Positions 8,471-17,501 of a stretch of DNA of 64,000 nucleotides are shown piece after piece (position 1 is the stretch's first letter; each line of letters begins with the position of its first letter). Origin of the DNA: Anaerolineae bacterium (GTDB lineage Bacteria > Chloroflexota > Anaerolineae > 4572-78 > J111); the NCBI GenBank assembly GCA_016926805.1, contig JAFGNV010000090.1, positions 1-64,000 of the forward strand, in the 5' to 3' direction. Position numbers and translations under genes: made by a program. Under the pieces are notes generated by a model, which saw only the letters and a list, made by a program, of their open reading frames with translations, did no database searches and was not told the origin of the DNA.

Positions 8471-10027
8471 ATGTTACCAGATTTTCGTTTACGACAAAGA
8501 GAATATCTCCTGGAAATCAGCCGGGCCATGAGTGCTCGGCTTGATTTATCTTCGCTCCTGGAACTGACCCTGAAAAGCGCAGTGGAAATTTTGGCCGGGC
8601 AGGCCGGCTTGATTACCCTGCGGCGCAACGATGGCTCGTTCATTCCCCAGGCCAGCATTGGCCTGCCGTATCAGGCCGTGCCGCTGTTTGAACCCCTGTG
8701 GCGCGACCTGGAACCGGAAAGGCAACGAGGTGGTATTCCCGACATGGCTCTACGGTTGGCCCTGGCTTCAAGAGCAGCGGGTGTGTTGATGCGCCAGGTT
8801 GTAGCGTTGCCTCTGGAAATTGGCGATGATGTAATTGGTTATATTTTTATTTTTAGATCCAGAGGGGCCGCCTTTAGCAGCAATGATCGGCAGGTGTTAG
8901 GCGCTTTTGCCGACCAGACAGCGGTGGCCGTGCACAACGCCCGGCTCTATCAACAGGTTACGGCAGAACGGGAACGTCTGAACGCCATCATCGAACACAG
9001 CGGCGATGGGGTGATGATCATCAACCCCTACCGCATCATCCAAACCTGGAATCGCGCGCTGGCCAATATGACCGGCATCCCCGCCGAGTCGGCTATTGGC
9101 CGGCCATGCTACGAAGTGTTGAACTTACAAACCAGACAGGGAACCAGTGTGTGCCACACCGCCTGTCCTCTGGTTAACGCGCCTGAGGACGGTCGCCTGT
9201 ACGCCGAGGGAATCCATCACCGGGCCGATGGCCTGGCAATCACTCTGGCCGACAACTACTCTCCCCAGAAAAATGAGGAGGGCTTTCTAACCCAAATCAT
9301 TGCCAACGTGCGCGATGTAACCCGCCTGCAAGAAGCCGAGGAGATGAAACAAACGCTCCTGTCGGTGATCTCGCACGAACTCAAAACGCCGGTCAGTATC
9401 ATCAAGGGTTACGCCGGTACGCTGGCTCGTGAGGATGCGGATTGGGATGAGGCTACTCTGGCCGACGGTCTGGCCGTAATTGAGGAAGAGGCGGACCGGC
9501 TGGATCGACTGATTACCAACTTATTAGAGGCCAGCCGCTTGCAGGCCGGGGGGTTCAAACTGCGCCTCAGTTATCTGGATTTGGCCGATATGGCCCGAAC
9601 CGCCGTGGAAAATCTACAAGCAACCACCACTACCCACACCCTTGAATTGGACTTTACCCGGGATTTTCCTCCCATTCGCGGCGATTTTGAACGGCTGCGG
9701 GAAGTGTTGACCAATCTCATTGGCAATGCCATAAAATACAGCCCCGACGGTGGCCTGATCAAGATTGGCGGGATGCTGGGCAAAAACAATACGGTCCGTG
9801 TCTACGTTAGTGATGAAGGCATCGGCATCTCCCCTGCCGACCAAGAACGTATCTTCGAGCGACTCTATCGGGTGGATAATCGCCTGGCCCGCCAGACCCC
9901 TGGCACGGGCCTGGGTCTCTATTTGGTCAAAGCCGTGGTCGAAGCCCACGGCGGGCGGGTGTGGGTGGATAGTACCCCCGGCCAAGGCAGCACCTTCTGG
10001 GTGGAGTTGCCAGTCGGGAATGAGTGA
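8471..10027 (+). CDS. GAF-PAS sensor histidine kinase
   Basis: A soluble two-component sensor kinase. A GAF domain occupies about 20-165, a PAS domain about 172-290, then a HisKA dimerisation helix with phospho-acceptor H302 (motif SHELKTP) and an HATPase_c domain (about 395-515) with recognisable N (NLIGNAIKYSPDGG), G1 (DEGIGI) and G2 (GTGLGLYL) boxes. No membrane segments, so the signal is probably cytoplasmic. The PAS domain contains SVCHTACPL, two Cys separated by three residues, of unknown meaning. The stop overlaps the start of the phosphatase gene by 8 bases, so the two are translationally coupled. No response regulator is adjacent. Confidence 0.92.
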   Translation: MLPDFRLRQREYLLEISRAMSARLDLSSLLELTLKSAVEILAGQAGLITLRRNDGSFIPQASIGLPYQAVPLFEPLWRDLEPERQRGGIPDMALRLALASRAAGVLMRQVVALPLEIGDDVIGYIFIFRSRGAAFSSNDRQVLGAFADQTAVAVHNARLYQQVTAERERLNAIIEHSGDGVMIINPYRIIQTWNRALANMTGIPAESAIGRPCYEVLNLQTRQGTSVCHTACPLVNAPEDGRLYAEGIHHRADGLAITLADNYSPQKNEEGFLTQIIANVRDVTRLQEAEEMKQTLLSVISHELKTPVSIIKGYAGTLAREDADWDEATLADGLAVIEEEADRLDRLITNLLEASRLQAGGFKLRLSYLDLADMARTAVENLQATTTTHTLELDFTRDFPPIRGDFERLREVLTNLIGNAIKYSPDGGLIKIGGMLGKNNTVRVYVSDEGIGISPADQERIFERLYRVDNRLARQTPGTGLGLYLVKAVVEAHGGRVWVDSTPGQGSTFWVELPVGNE

Positions 10028-10550
10028 GAAGCAACGGGTGGAACCAAAACCTGAGTTTTACACCGTAGTCCCTGACAAACTACTGGCCGGGAGTTATCCA
10101 GGTGGCTGGAACCAGCCAGAACAGCGAGCCAAATTGCACCGTCTGCTGGGGGAGGGCGTTACCCTTTTTGTAGACTTAACCGAAGAAGGCGAATTGAGGC
10201 CATACGTTTCCCTCCTGGTAGAGGAGGCGAGTGCCCTGGGCCTACAGGTTGCCCATCGCCGTCTGCCGATTCCCGATTTCAACGTTCCTACCGCGCCGGA
10301 GATGAAATCGATTCTGGACACAATTGACCAAACCAACGATGACGGAGGCTTGGTTTATGTGCATTGTCGTTTTGGGATTGGCCGGACCGGCACCGTGGTG
10401 GGGTGTTACCTGGTTCGCCACGGTCTCAGTGGCGTGCAGGCCCTGGAAGAGCTGGTGCATCTGCGGCAGGGGACGTATTTGGAAGGAATGTTGTCCCCAA
10501 TAACGCCCGAACAGCGCCAGATGGTGCAGGATTGGCCGGTTGGAGCATAG
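10020..10550 (+). CDS. Dual-specificity/tyrosine protein phosphatase
   Basis: A 176-residue cysteine-dependent phosphatase of the DSP/PTP superfamily. The P-loop HCRFGIGRTG supplies nucleophile C116 and R122, and D86 in the PIPDF segment is placed as general acid. The length is that of a single-domain DSP. The start used is the ATG at 10020, inside the kinase stop region (8-base overlap); a longer upstream extension in this frame is only a shadow of the kinase. Coupling to a histidine kinase and to a sugar epimerase suggests either signalling or a phosphosugar/phosphoinositide-like substrate; the sequence does not decide between protein and small-molecule substrates. Confidence 0.85.
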   Translation: MSEKQRVEPKPEFYTVVPDKLLAGSYPGGWNQPEQRAKLHRLLGEGVTLFVDLTEEGELRPYVSLLVEEASALGLQVAHRRLPIPDFNVPTAPEMKSILDTIDQTNDDGGLVYVHCRFGIGRTGTVVGCYLVRHGLSGVQALEELVHLRQGTYLEGMLSPITPEQRQMVQDWPVGA

Positions 10551-10556
10551 CAGACA

Positions 10557-10769
10557 ATGAAACCGATCTCGAGGGAGCTGGCGTTACAACTGTGCCAGGA
10601 AATTCAAACCGAGAATCGAGACAAATGGTACACCTTCAATGGGCTGTGGTGTTGGGCCTGTGCTGCGCAAGCCAAAGGTGATTCGACCAGACTGTGTGTG
10701 AGCAATTCGCCCGATTATTGCGGCTGTATGCAGGTCAACAAGCGTTATAAACAGAGGTTTGATTCATGA
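10557..10769 (+). CDS. Small cysteine-rich protein of unknown function
   Basis: A 70-residue protein with five to six Cys including WCWAC and CGC groups, which could bind a metal, though the spacing fits no motif I know. It begins 6 bases after the phosphatase stop and its own stop overlaps the epimerase ATG (ATGA), so it is embedded in a tightly coupled four-gene unit. That coupling is the main reason to believe it. The ribosome site is weak (GGAG about 10 bases upstream). Confidence 0.6.
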   Translation: MKPISRELALQLCQEIQTENRDKWYTFNGLWCWACAAQAKGDSTRLCVSNSPDYCGCMQVNKRYKQRFDS

Positions 10770-11968
10770 TTAGCCAGAATCTCATTGATACGTTTCGGAT
10801 GAACGTTCACAACGATCTGTACCACAACATCCTCCCTTTTTGGATGAAACACAGCCTCGACGATGAGTACGGCGGTTTCTGGGGCGCTATCACCAATGAT
10901 TTGGTGATTAAAAAAGATGCGCCCAAAAGTTGTGTGGTTTGCGCCCGGATTCTGTGGACGTACGCCGCGGCGACCCGCATCGCGGGCAATTCTGGCTACC
11001 TGGACATGGCCAAGCGAGCCTGGCAGTATCTGGAGGACAAATTTTGGGACCCGGACCACAGCGGCCTGTTTTGGTGGCTGGATTACCGGGGCCAGCCTCT
11101 GGTGACCGACAAAAAGATTTACGGGCAGGCGTTCACCATCTATGCCCTGGCCGAATACAGGCGCACTACTCAAAATGCGCGGAGTCTGGCCCGGGCCAAA
11201 GAGATATATTACCTCATCGAGGAAAAAGGAGCTGACCCGACCGGGCAGGGTTATTTTGACTTCTTCCAGCGAGATTGGTCGCCGTTGGGAGCGGCTAAAT
11301 TGGATGTGGATGGTCTTGATGCAGACAAAACCATGAATACCCATCTCCACCTTTTAGAAGCCTATACCAACCTTTACCGCGTCTGGCCGGTGGCTGAACT
11401 CGAAGGCAGGCTGCGAGAATTGCTCTCTATCTTTCTGGAAAAGATCATCGATGCCCAAACCTGGCACTTTAACCTGTTCTTTAACAAACAGTGGCAACCC
11501 CTGTCGGATTATTATTCGTACGGACACGATATTGAGGGAAGCTGGCTCTTGGTTGAAGCGGCGGAGGTGCTGGGTGACGAGAAGCTGCTGGCCCGGGTTC
11601 AGGAAGTGGCGGTTAACATGGCCCGCGCCACCCTGAGGGAGGGCGCTCACCAAGGGGCGATCATGAATGAGGGCAGGCCCGACAGAGTGCTCGACTCCGA
11701 CAAGCATTGGTGGCCGCAAGCGGAAGGCGTGGTGGGTTTTCTCAATGCCTACCAGTTGACCCAAGACCCCACCTTTTTTAAGGCCGCTTACGATTGCTGG
11801 CGGTTCATCGAGGAGACGCTCATCGATAAGCAGTACGGAGAATGGTTCTGGCGAGCTTCGGCAGAGGGCAAGATTTACCCGGAAAACAACAAGGTTGATC
11901 CCTGGAAGGGACCTTACCATAACAGCCGGGCCTGTTTTGAAATTCTGGCCCGTTTGGCGCAAATCTAA
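10766..11968 (+). CDS. Cellobiose 2-epimerase / AGE-family sugar epimerase
   Basis: A 400-residue (alpha/alpha)6-barrel epimerase that most resembles cellobiose (mannobiose) 2-epimerases, which interconvert reducing-end glucose and mannose in beta-linked disaccharides. Features include the YGHDIEGSW motif (H254, E257), the KHWWPQAE motif near residue 313 and the C-terminal PYHNSRACFE motif with H385; these His and Glu positions are the catalytic set in that family. The whole length matches. It is the last gene of the kinase-phosphatase-Cys-rich unit, sharing ATGA with the preceding gene, and its stop overlaps the end of the opposing membrane-protein gene by 4 bases. An N-acylglucosamine epimerase activity is the alternative. 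Confidence 0.88.
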   Translation: MISQNLIDTFRMNVHNDLYHNILPFWMKHSLDDEYGGFWGAITNDLVIKKDAPKSCVVCARILWTYAAATRIAGNSGYLDMAKRAWQYLEDKFWDPDHSGLFWWLDYRGQPLVTDKKIYGQAFTIYALAEYRRTTQNARSLARAKEIYYLIEEKGADPTGQGYFDFFQRDWSPLGAAKLDVDGLDADKTMNTHLHLLEAYTNLYRVWPVAELEGRLRELLSIFLEKIIDAQTWHFNLFFNKQWQPLSDYYSYGHDIEGSWLLVEAAEVLGDEKLLARVQEVAVNMARATLREGAHQGAIMNEGRPDRVLDSDKHWWPQAEGVVGFLNAYQLTQDPTFFKAAYDCWRFIEETLIDKQYGEWFWRASAEGKIYPENNKVDPWKGPYHNSRACFEILARLAQI

Positions 11969-12723
11969 TCCACCTGGTGCCGGTTTGAGAAACGCGATAG
12001 ATATACCCGGCCCCAGGCCTGGATGCGTTTGGCCTGGCTGAAGGCAATCAACACAAATATTACCACCACCCCAATGACCGCCACCAACCACTTGAGGGGT
12101 AAATCAATTGCGCTATGACCGGTCCACACGATGAACACGGTAAAGGGGCCGCGACTGATCAAAATAGCCAGCGCAAATGCGCTCAGACGAATTTTGGTCA
12201 ATCCGGCGATAAAATAAGGTACGTCGCCAAAAAGGGGAATGAGCAGGATAAGCCACCACATCCAAAAAGAGTTGACGTGCGCTACCTGAGACCAATGCTC
12301 TAATTCTTCTGCGCCGACGCGTTGCTCCAACCAGGGGCGTCCCAATCGACGGGCCAGCCAGGCGGCCAGAGTCCCTCCGGCCACCATCCCGCTCACCGTG
12401 ATAATCGATCCCAGAATCAAGCCAAATAATACCCCGCCCAAAATCTGGACCGGGTAACCGGGAATGGGAGCGACCAGAATCTGGATGATATTTAGCACAA
12501 AAAAGGCCAGCGGCGCCAAAGGCCCCAGCGGTTCAATCCAGGTTCGGATGGTTTCTGAGCTGGCACCAATTTTGGACAAGGGGATCCAGAGCGCCAGCAA
12601 AACGGTAATCACCAGCACGCCGCCCAGCCAGGCTAACACTTCTTTCTTACGGAGGTTCGATAGTAGCTTTCGGATTTGGACGATCCTTTTGGAGGAAATT
12701 ATCTTGGGGTGATTATACGCCAA
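11965..12723 (-). CDS. TVP38/TMEM64-type (VTT domain) membrane protein
   Basis: A polytopic membrane protein of the TVP38/TMEM64 branch of the DedA/VTT superfamily, implicated in lipid scrambling or envelope homeostasis. About six hydrophobic segments are visible, with the signature region APIPGYPVQILGGVLFG near residues 87-103 and a GTLAAWLARRLGR loop. The start is uncertain: the frame opens with TTG at 12723, but a promoter-like TATAAT overlaps that codon, so translation may begin further in, for example at the GTG at 12639. It converges with the epimerase gene (4-base overlap). Confidence 0.85.
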   Translation of the reverse strand: MAYNHPKIISSKRIVQIRKLLSNLRKKEVLAWLGGVLVITVLLALWIPLSKIGASSETIRTWIEPLGPLAPLAFFVLNIIQILVAPIPGYPVQILGGVLFGLILGSIITVSGMVAGGTLAAWLARRLGRPWLEQRVGAEELEHWSQVAHVNSFWMWWLILLIPLFGDVPYFIAGLTKIRLSAFALAILISRGPFTVFIVWTGHSAIDLPLKWLVAVIGVVVIFVLIAFSQAKRIQAWGRVYLSRFSNRHQVD

Positions 12724-12740
12724 TCATGAGAGAAGGCAAT
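12712..12740 (-). promoter_or_regulatory. Candidate promoter for the TVP38-type gene
   Basis: On the minus strand TTGCCT, a 16-base spacer and TATAAT are found. The -10 box covers the first in-frame start codon of the gene, which is one reason to suspect an internal start. Confidence 0.4.
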
Positions 12741-12760
12741 ACCCCACTTGGCCCCTGGTG

Positions 12761-12769
12761 TGGTATAAT
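12761..12769 (+). promoter_or_regulatory. Extended -10 promoter of rocD
   Basis: TGGTATAAT is a perfect extended -10 element 65 bases before the aminotransferase start; no good -35 box is seen, as is common with extended -10 promoters. Confidence 0.6.
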
Positions 12770-12788
12770 CTCCCGCACTCAAATTCAA

Positions 12789-12818
12789 ACATCATCTGAG
12801 ATGACATCATCCGAGATG
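12789..12818 (+). repeat. Two 15-base tandem repeats in the rocD leader
   Basis: ACATCATCTGAGATG is followed directly by ACATCATCCGAGATG (one difference). Each unit contains the small inverted repeat CATC-n3-GATG. It lies just downstream of the promoter and ends 15 bases before the ATG, so it could be a regulator site or an mRNA structure at the ribosome site. Confidence 0.5.
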
Positions 12819-12833
12819 ACGAGGTAAAATTCT

Positions 12834-14036
12834 ATGAACACATCGGATTACATCAAACTGGAAGACCAATACGGCGCGCACAACTACCGTCCTCTGGATG
12901 TTGTCCTGGATCGAGGCGAAGGTATCTGGGTGTATGACACTGACGGCAACAAATATCTGGATTGTCTCAGCGCTTACTCGGCGGTAAACCAGGGACATTG
13001 CCATCCCCGCATTATCCAAGCACTCATCGACCAGGCCCAACGTTTAACCCTGACCTCGCGCGCGTTTCGCAACGACAAATTGGGCCAGCTTTACCAGATG
13101 CTTCATCGCCTGACCGGCTACGACATGACCCTGCCCATGAACACCGGCGCGGAGGCGGTGGAAACTGCCATCAAAGTGGCTCGCAAGTGGGGTTATCGGG
13201 TTAAAGAGGTGGCATCCAACCGGGCCGAGATTATTGTGTGCAACGGCAATTTTCACGGTCGAACCACCACCATTGTCGGCTTTTCTTCGGAGAGACAATA
13301 CAAAGAAGATTTTGGCCCCTTTGCCCCCGGTTTTGTCAACATTCCCTACGGCGATTCTGGGGCACTGGAGGCGGCCATCACGCCCAATACGGTGGCTTTT
13401 TTGGTCGAACCGATTCAGGGTGAAGGCGGGGTGATGGTGCCTCCCCACGGCTATCTCAAAAAAGTCCAGCAAATCTGCCATAAACATAACATTTTGTTGA
13501 TGGCCGACGAAATCCAAACCGGTCTGGGTCGCACTGGCGCTCTTTTTGCCTGCGATCACGAAGGGGTGCGCCCGGACGTGATGATCATCGGCAAGGCCCT
13601 CTCAGGGGGGGTCTATCCGGTGTCGGCGGTGCTGGCGTCTAAAGAAATTTTGGGACTATTTCAACCCGGCGACCACGGCAGCACCTTTGGCGGTAATCCC
13701 CTGGGAGCCGCCGTAGCCATGGAGGCCCTGGCCGTTTTAACCGAGGATGGTTTAATCAATAATGCTCACGAGTTGGGCGAATATTTTCAGGAACGGCTGA
13801 CCGAAATCCCCAGTCCCTATGTCAAGGAAGTGCGGGGCAAAGGTATGTTGATTGGCGTGGAACTCAAACCGGAGGCCGGTGGCGCCCGGCGTTTTTGTGA
13901 GGCGTTGCAAGACCGGGGAATCCTTTGCAAAGAGACTCGCCAGCACGTCATCCGTTTTGCGCCGCCTCTGGTGATTACCCGCCAGGAAATTGACTGGGCG
14001 CTGGAACACATTACGATAGTGCTCAACATGGACTAA
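12834..14036 (+). CDS. rocD: Ornithine aminotransferase
   Basis: A PLP-dependent class III aminotransferase that moves the delta-amino group of ornithine to 2-oxoglutarate, giving glutamate semialdehyde, in arginine/proline metabolism. The 400 residues match the RocD length. Diagnostic stretches are the N-terminal [11 protein letters not shown] with [13 protein letters not shown], the [12 protein letters not shown] cofactor loop, GNFHGRTT, the [11 protein letters not shown] segment and the Schiff-base Lys in IIGKALSGG. All are characteristic of ornithine rather than acetylornithine transaminases. It is a single-gene unit with its own promoter. Close relatives use acetylornithine or 4-aminobutyrate, but the N-terminus favours ornithine. 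Confidence 0.93.
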   Translation: MNTSDYIKLEDQYGAHNYRPLDVVLDRGEGIWVYDTDGNKYLDCLSAYSAVNQGHCHPRIIQALIDQAQRLTLTSRAFRNDKLGQLYQMLHRLTGYDMTLPMNTGAEAVETAIKVARKWGYRVKEVASNRAEIIVCNGNFHGRTTTIVGFSSERQYKEDFGPFAPGFVNIPYGDSGALEAAITPNTVAFLVEPIQGEGGVMVPPHGYLKKVQQICHKHNILLMADEIQTGLGRTGALFACDHEGVRPDVMIIGKALSGGVYPVSAVLASKEILGLFQPGDHGSTFGGNPLGAAVAMEALAVLTEDGLINNAHELGEYFQERLTEIPSPYVKEVRGKGMLIGVELKPEAGGARRFCEALQDRGILCKETRQHVIRFAPPLVITRQEIDWALEHITIVLNMD

Positions 14037-14060
14037 AATTCCTCACCAAAGTTATGGATA

Positions 14061-14097
14061 TTGAGTAGAGACAGGACAATGTCCTGTCTCTACTCAA
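14061..14097. repeat. Palindromic intergenic element, copy 2
   Basis: A 17-base perfect stem (TTGAGTAGAGACAGGAC with its complement) closes on the 3-base loop AAT, right after rocD. The outer part reads GTAGAGAC...GTCTCTAC, the same frame seen in the copies at 8426, 34294 and 44318. A-runs rather than T-runs follow, so it is not a standard terminator for rocD. Confidence 0.65.
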
Positions 14098-14140
14098 AAA
14101 CATTAACTGAACAACTATAGGAGCGAGATACACCCCCTGG

Positions 14141-16210
14141 ATGAAAAGAATCACCCGCCCCCTCACGCTGCTGGTCAGGCCCGAGGCTATCCCGATCTGG
14201 TTTCTACGTTTGATCGATCTGGCCGTCCTGCTCTGGATTGGTTGGTTTGCCTGGAAATATGCCGGTTTTTTATTACGGAACGATCTGTATCTCTACGGCG
14301 ACCACCCCGGCCAGTTCCAGCGTTTGTGGCAACTGCTGGCAGTGGTCTGGCCGGAAGAAGGCCGACTCATCGGTTGGACGCCTTACTGGCAGGCCGGTCG
14401 ACCGGAACTGCAATTTTATCCCCCGGGGTTTGCTTTCCTGGGCTGGTTGATCTGGATGGCCAGTTTTCAGCAGCTTCCCCTGTTTGTGGTTTACCAAACT
14501 CTTGTTTTCGTCAGCTATATCTTACCGGCCGTTGGCTTCTATCTGCTGCTGGCCTGGGGCTTGCGCGACCGGCTGGCCGGAGTGATGGCGGCGTGGCTGG
14601 TAATGACCTTTCCTTTTCCCCTGGGTGGCGTGCAAGGCGTCATCATCGGTATCCTCGGTTACCAGTTGGCCTATGGCCTCACCCCCTTGCTGATGCTGGC
14701 CGGAGTATGGGGCATGCAGGCCGAACGCAAGATGTGGCCCTGGCTGGTTACCGGCGTATTGACGGCGGCCACCATGCTGCTTCATCCCTTTCAGGTTCTT
14801 TTTCCCATTGGGGTATTGGGTTTATATGCGTTCTTCAGGGGCAAGGAGTGGTTGGCCCGCTTGCGCTGGCTGGGGGGAGTTATTCTCCTGGCCCTGGGTT
14901 TGATCGCCTTTTGGTGGCTGCCGCTCAGCACCCAATCGCAGAACTTCATTCCGGTAGTTGAGGCTTCTCTGCTAGGAATTCGGAATCATCTTGGAAATAT
15001 GTGGTTTGCCGCAATGGGCTGGTTGCTGGCGGTGGCGTCGTTGGGGAGTTTCTTCCAACGTGGCAATCGACGCTCACTGGCCCTGGCGATCCTGGTCGGC
15101 GGCGCCGGGTTGCTGGCTTTCATTTTGTTCAATTACCTGGTTATCGTGGAACGGTTCAATATTTTTGCCCTGGACTCGGTTCGCCTGATCCCCGGAGTAA
15201 CCTTTGCCATTCTGGCCGGATTGGCCTTGGGCGTATCGGAATTGGCCTGGCTGGGCACGCGTCTGCTGCGCCGCTGGGGCTGGGGAGCAGCAGGTTTGCC
15301 TTTGTTGGTCATTGTGCCCTGGCTGGCCGTCAATCTGGTGAACGAGGAATATAACTTCTCCAAGTGGATCACCAAGTATCAACCGGCCCCCCATCGAACG
15401 CCCTTTTTCTTGCGTGAGGCTGAAACCAGATATAACCTGCCTGACGCCTGGCGGGTGATGGCGGACACGCCAGGGCGCGTGCTGTTTACCTCTGCTTACG
15501 CCCTGCTGTACGATGTACCCACCAGCCTCAAAGCGCTCACCCCATTTCTGACCGGCCGGGAAATCGTGGGCGGCGTGTTTACCCTGCGTTCGCCCGCGGC
15601 CAGTTACCTGTGGGTTGGCCAACGCGACCCCGGGGTGTTGCGCGGCAAGGTGGAAATGGAAGACGATAGGTCGCTGGCCGGAATGCCGTGGGCAGCGATG
15701 ACGGATGATTTCCTGCTTAACCTGGCGCGCCACTTTAATATTACCCTGATTGCCACGACAGCGACGGATGTTAACGCGCGGGCGTTTCTGGATAACTCGG
15801 CTCAATTCAAGCCCATCTGGTCGAATAAACTGTTTACCTTTTACGAGATTGCGGGTTACGAACCGGCCTGGATTGATGCCGCGGGCGCTACGGCCGCCGC
15901 CCGTTTGTACACCCGAACAGCCATTGACGTGACCGTGACGGAGGCCCAACCCGGCGCGACCCTGCTGGTGAAGGTGGGGGCCTTCCCTCGCTGGCGGGCG
16001 GAAATCCGGGGAGAAACGCTGCCGATTCAAATGGATGAGCACGGTTTGATAGAAATTACGCTGCCACCCGGCAGTTATACCCTTCATTTGCGCTATGGCC
16101 CGGCCTGGCCGGAGCGGCTGGGCGCGATCATCAGTTGGGCGACAGTTTTGGGAGCAATTGGGGTGATTTTGGGGACTTATGGGCAAAGGTGGAAAGTTAC
16201 CAGCCGTTAG
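14141..16210 (+). CDS. Large polytopic membrane protein, GT-C-like (YfhO/PTPS-related style)
   Basis: A 689-residue membrane protein with roughly a dozen hydrophobic segments over residues 20-410, then a soluble extracytoplasmic part (about 420-660) and a final helix (about 665-685). Near the N-terminus LYGDHPGQFQRLWQ resembles the first-loop Asp region of GT-C-fold transferases and of membrane proteins annotated as 6-pyruvoyl-tetrahydropterin-synthase-related. No direct catalytic motif is certain, so lipid-linked sugar transfer is only a guess. GAGCGA before the ATG gives a moderate ribosome site. The gene converges with the GH39-like lipoprotein gene, overlapping by 14 bases. Confidence 0.75.
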   Translation: MKRITRPLTLLVRPEAIPIWFLRLIDLAVLLWIGWFAWKYAGFLLRNDLYLYGDHPGQFQRLWQLLAVVWPEEGRLIGWTPYWQAGRPELQFYPPGFAFLGWLIWMASFQQLPLFVVYQTLVFVSYILPAVGFYLLLAWGLRDRLAGVMAAWLVMTFPFPLGGVQGVIIGILGYQLAYGLTPLLMLAGVWGMQAERKMWPWLVTGVLTAATMLLHPFQVLFPIGVLGLYAFFRGKEWLARLRWLGGVILLALGLIAFWWLPLSTQSQNFIPVVEASLLGIRNHLGNMWFAAMGWLLAVASLGSFFQRGNRRSLALAILVGGAGLLAFILFNYLVIVERFNIFALDSVRLIPGVTFAILAGLALGVSELAWLGTRLLRRWGWGAAGLPLLVIVPWLAVNLVNEEYNFSKWITKYQPAPHRTPFFLREAETRYNLPDAWRVMADTPGRVLFTSAYALLYDVPTSLKALTPFLTGREIVGGVFTLRSPAASYLWVGQRDPGVLRGKVEMEDDRSLAGMPWAAMTDDFLLNLARHFNITLIATTATDVNARAFLDNSAQFKPIWSNKLFTFYEIAGYEPAWIDAAGATAAARLYTRTAIDVTVTEAQPGATLLVKVGAFPRWRAEIRGETLPIQMDEHGLIEITLPPGSYTLHLRYGPAWPERLGAIISWATVLGAIGVILGTYGQRWKVTSR

Positions 16211-17501
16211 ACTCCTGCTTTGTTTCCACCGGCGGCGCTTTGGGCATATAGAGCAGGCCGTAATAGGCCGGGGCGGTTCTGAGTTCAGGATAACCGGGAT
16301 AGACCACACTCCAGTAAACCTGTTCGTCGCCCCAATGCCAGCGAGGATCGGCAATGTAAATCAAGCTCATCACCCCAATCCACGGTTGCCAGTTTTGCTC
16401 GGCGTAAGCATAGGCTCGCTGGAGATATTTGTCCTGTTGTTCCGGTGTGACGGCATGCCAGTGATAAGGGGAGTCAGGTCGGGGGTCAATGGTCCAGCCA
16501 AATTCAAGCACCACAATCTTTTTGGCGGCATCATCGTTGGCCACCATCAGGTCACGCACATCTTCCACGTGACGAAAACTGTAAACCCGGCGCAGGTCGG
16601 CGGGAGCGTGGTCGTTGTTATTTAGCTCCGGCGTGATTGCCACAATCGCCGGGTCGGTTTCGGGGGAACTTTTGAACCCGGCCGCATGCACCCCCAGGGC
16701 GTCGAAATAGGGCCTGGCTCCGGCAGCATACATGCCTTGAATAAAATCGAGGTCGGGCATGGCCTCGTGGTCGTTGCGAGTGGTGGGAGCGAGACCGGCG
16801 CTGATGACCACGGCGTGAGGATCGGCAGCTTTGACCGCCCGGTAACCTATCTTCAGCATCGCCACGTATTCGGCCGGATTGGGTGGACGTCCACCCCACT
16901 CCCGGGCCAGATTGGGTTCGTTCCAAATTTGGTAGGCTGCCGCCCGTCCTTTGTAGCGGTCGGCCACGGCATAAACGTAATCGTAGAAATCCTGCAAATC
17001 GTCCGGCGGGCTGACAGCCGGTAATTCAACCCCGGCGGCAGCCCAAGCTGGCTGAGAGCCGAGACGTACAATCACTTTGAGGTTGTGGGCCTCAATCTGA
17101 TCCATAATGCGGTCGGGGCTATCCCATTGCCATACTCCCTTGGCGTGCCCCTCGACTTCTCGCCAGGGAACTTCCTGTTTGACCCAGCGGAAACCGGCCT
17201 CCTGAACCAATTTCAGATCGCGGTCGGCGATTTCCTCTTGCCAGTAGAGAAATACCTGCATTCCGTAATCGGGAGAGGACATCACTTTATCCAGGTCAAC
17301 GGTAGGGTTATAGGTATCCGCTGCTTCGGGTTCTGCCGGAGGTACCATCGCCTGCGGCGCAGTTCCCAGGGCAACCCTACTTTCCTCCACCGATGCCGAC
17401 ACTCCCGCCAGACCACAGGCAGAAAGTGCTGTGGCCAGGAGAATGAGCAAACAGCTTGCCAGAACAAGCGCCTTGCGTAAATATTCAGTAATGGTGGTCA
17501 C
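16197..17501 (-). CDS. GH39-like glycoside hydrolase lipoprotein
   Basis: A surface lipoprotein with a clan GH-A TIM barrel. A hydrophobic leader ends in the lipobox LSAC (Cys near 29). The barrel (about 75-420) shows YGMQVFLYW at strand 1, QIWNEPN (general acid/base Glu) near strand 4 and VVLEFGW (nucleophile Glu) near strand 7, the layout of GH39 and related families. Translation starts at a GTG (17501) preceded by AGAGGAAGG. Substrate is unknown; beta-xylosides or similar are typical of the family. The gene is followed on the opposite strand by the membrane protein, with overlapping 3' ends, and it is transcribed divergently from the 1101-residue kinase. Confidence 0.82.
   Translation of the reverse strand: MTTITEYLRKALVLASCLLILLATALSACGLAGVSASVEESRVALGTAPQAMVPPAEPEAADTYNPTVDLDKVMSSPDYGMQVFLYWQEEIADRDLKLVQEAGFRWVKQEVPWREVEGHAKGVWQWDSPDRIMDQIEAHNLKVIVRLGSQPAWAAAGVELPAVSPPDDLQDFYDYVYAVADRYKGRAAAYQIWNEPNLAREWGGRPPNPAEYVAMLKIGYRAVKAADPHAVVISAGLAPTTRNDHEAMPDLDFIQGMYAAGARPYFDALGVHAAGFKSSPETDPAIVAITPELNNNDHAPADLRRVYSFRHVEDVRDLMVANDDAAKKIVVLEFGWTIDPRPDSPYHWHAVTPEQQDKYLQRAYAYAEQNWQPWIGVMSLIYIADPRWHWGDEQVYWSVVYPGYPELRTAPAYYGLLYMPKAPPVETKQESNGW

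Noticed and set aside
9765-10019. Upstream extension of the phosphatase frame into the kinase gene
   Set aside because: This part only overlaps the HATPase domain in another frame; the protein starting at 10020 has the full phosphatase fold and a coupled start.
15074-16354. A 426-codon open frame on the minus strand
   Set aside because: Antisense to the 689-residue membrane protein and the start of the GH39-like region; composition is rich in Arg, Gln, Gly and Pro as expected from a mirrored high-GC frame.
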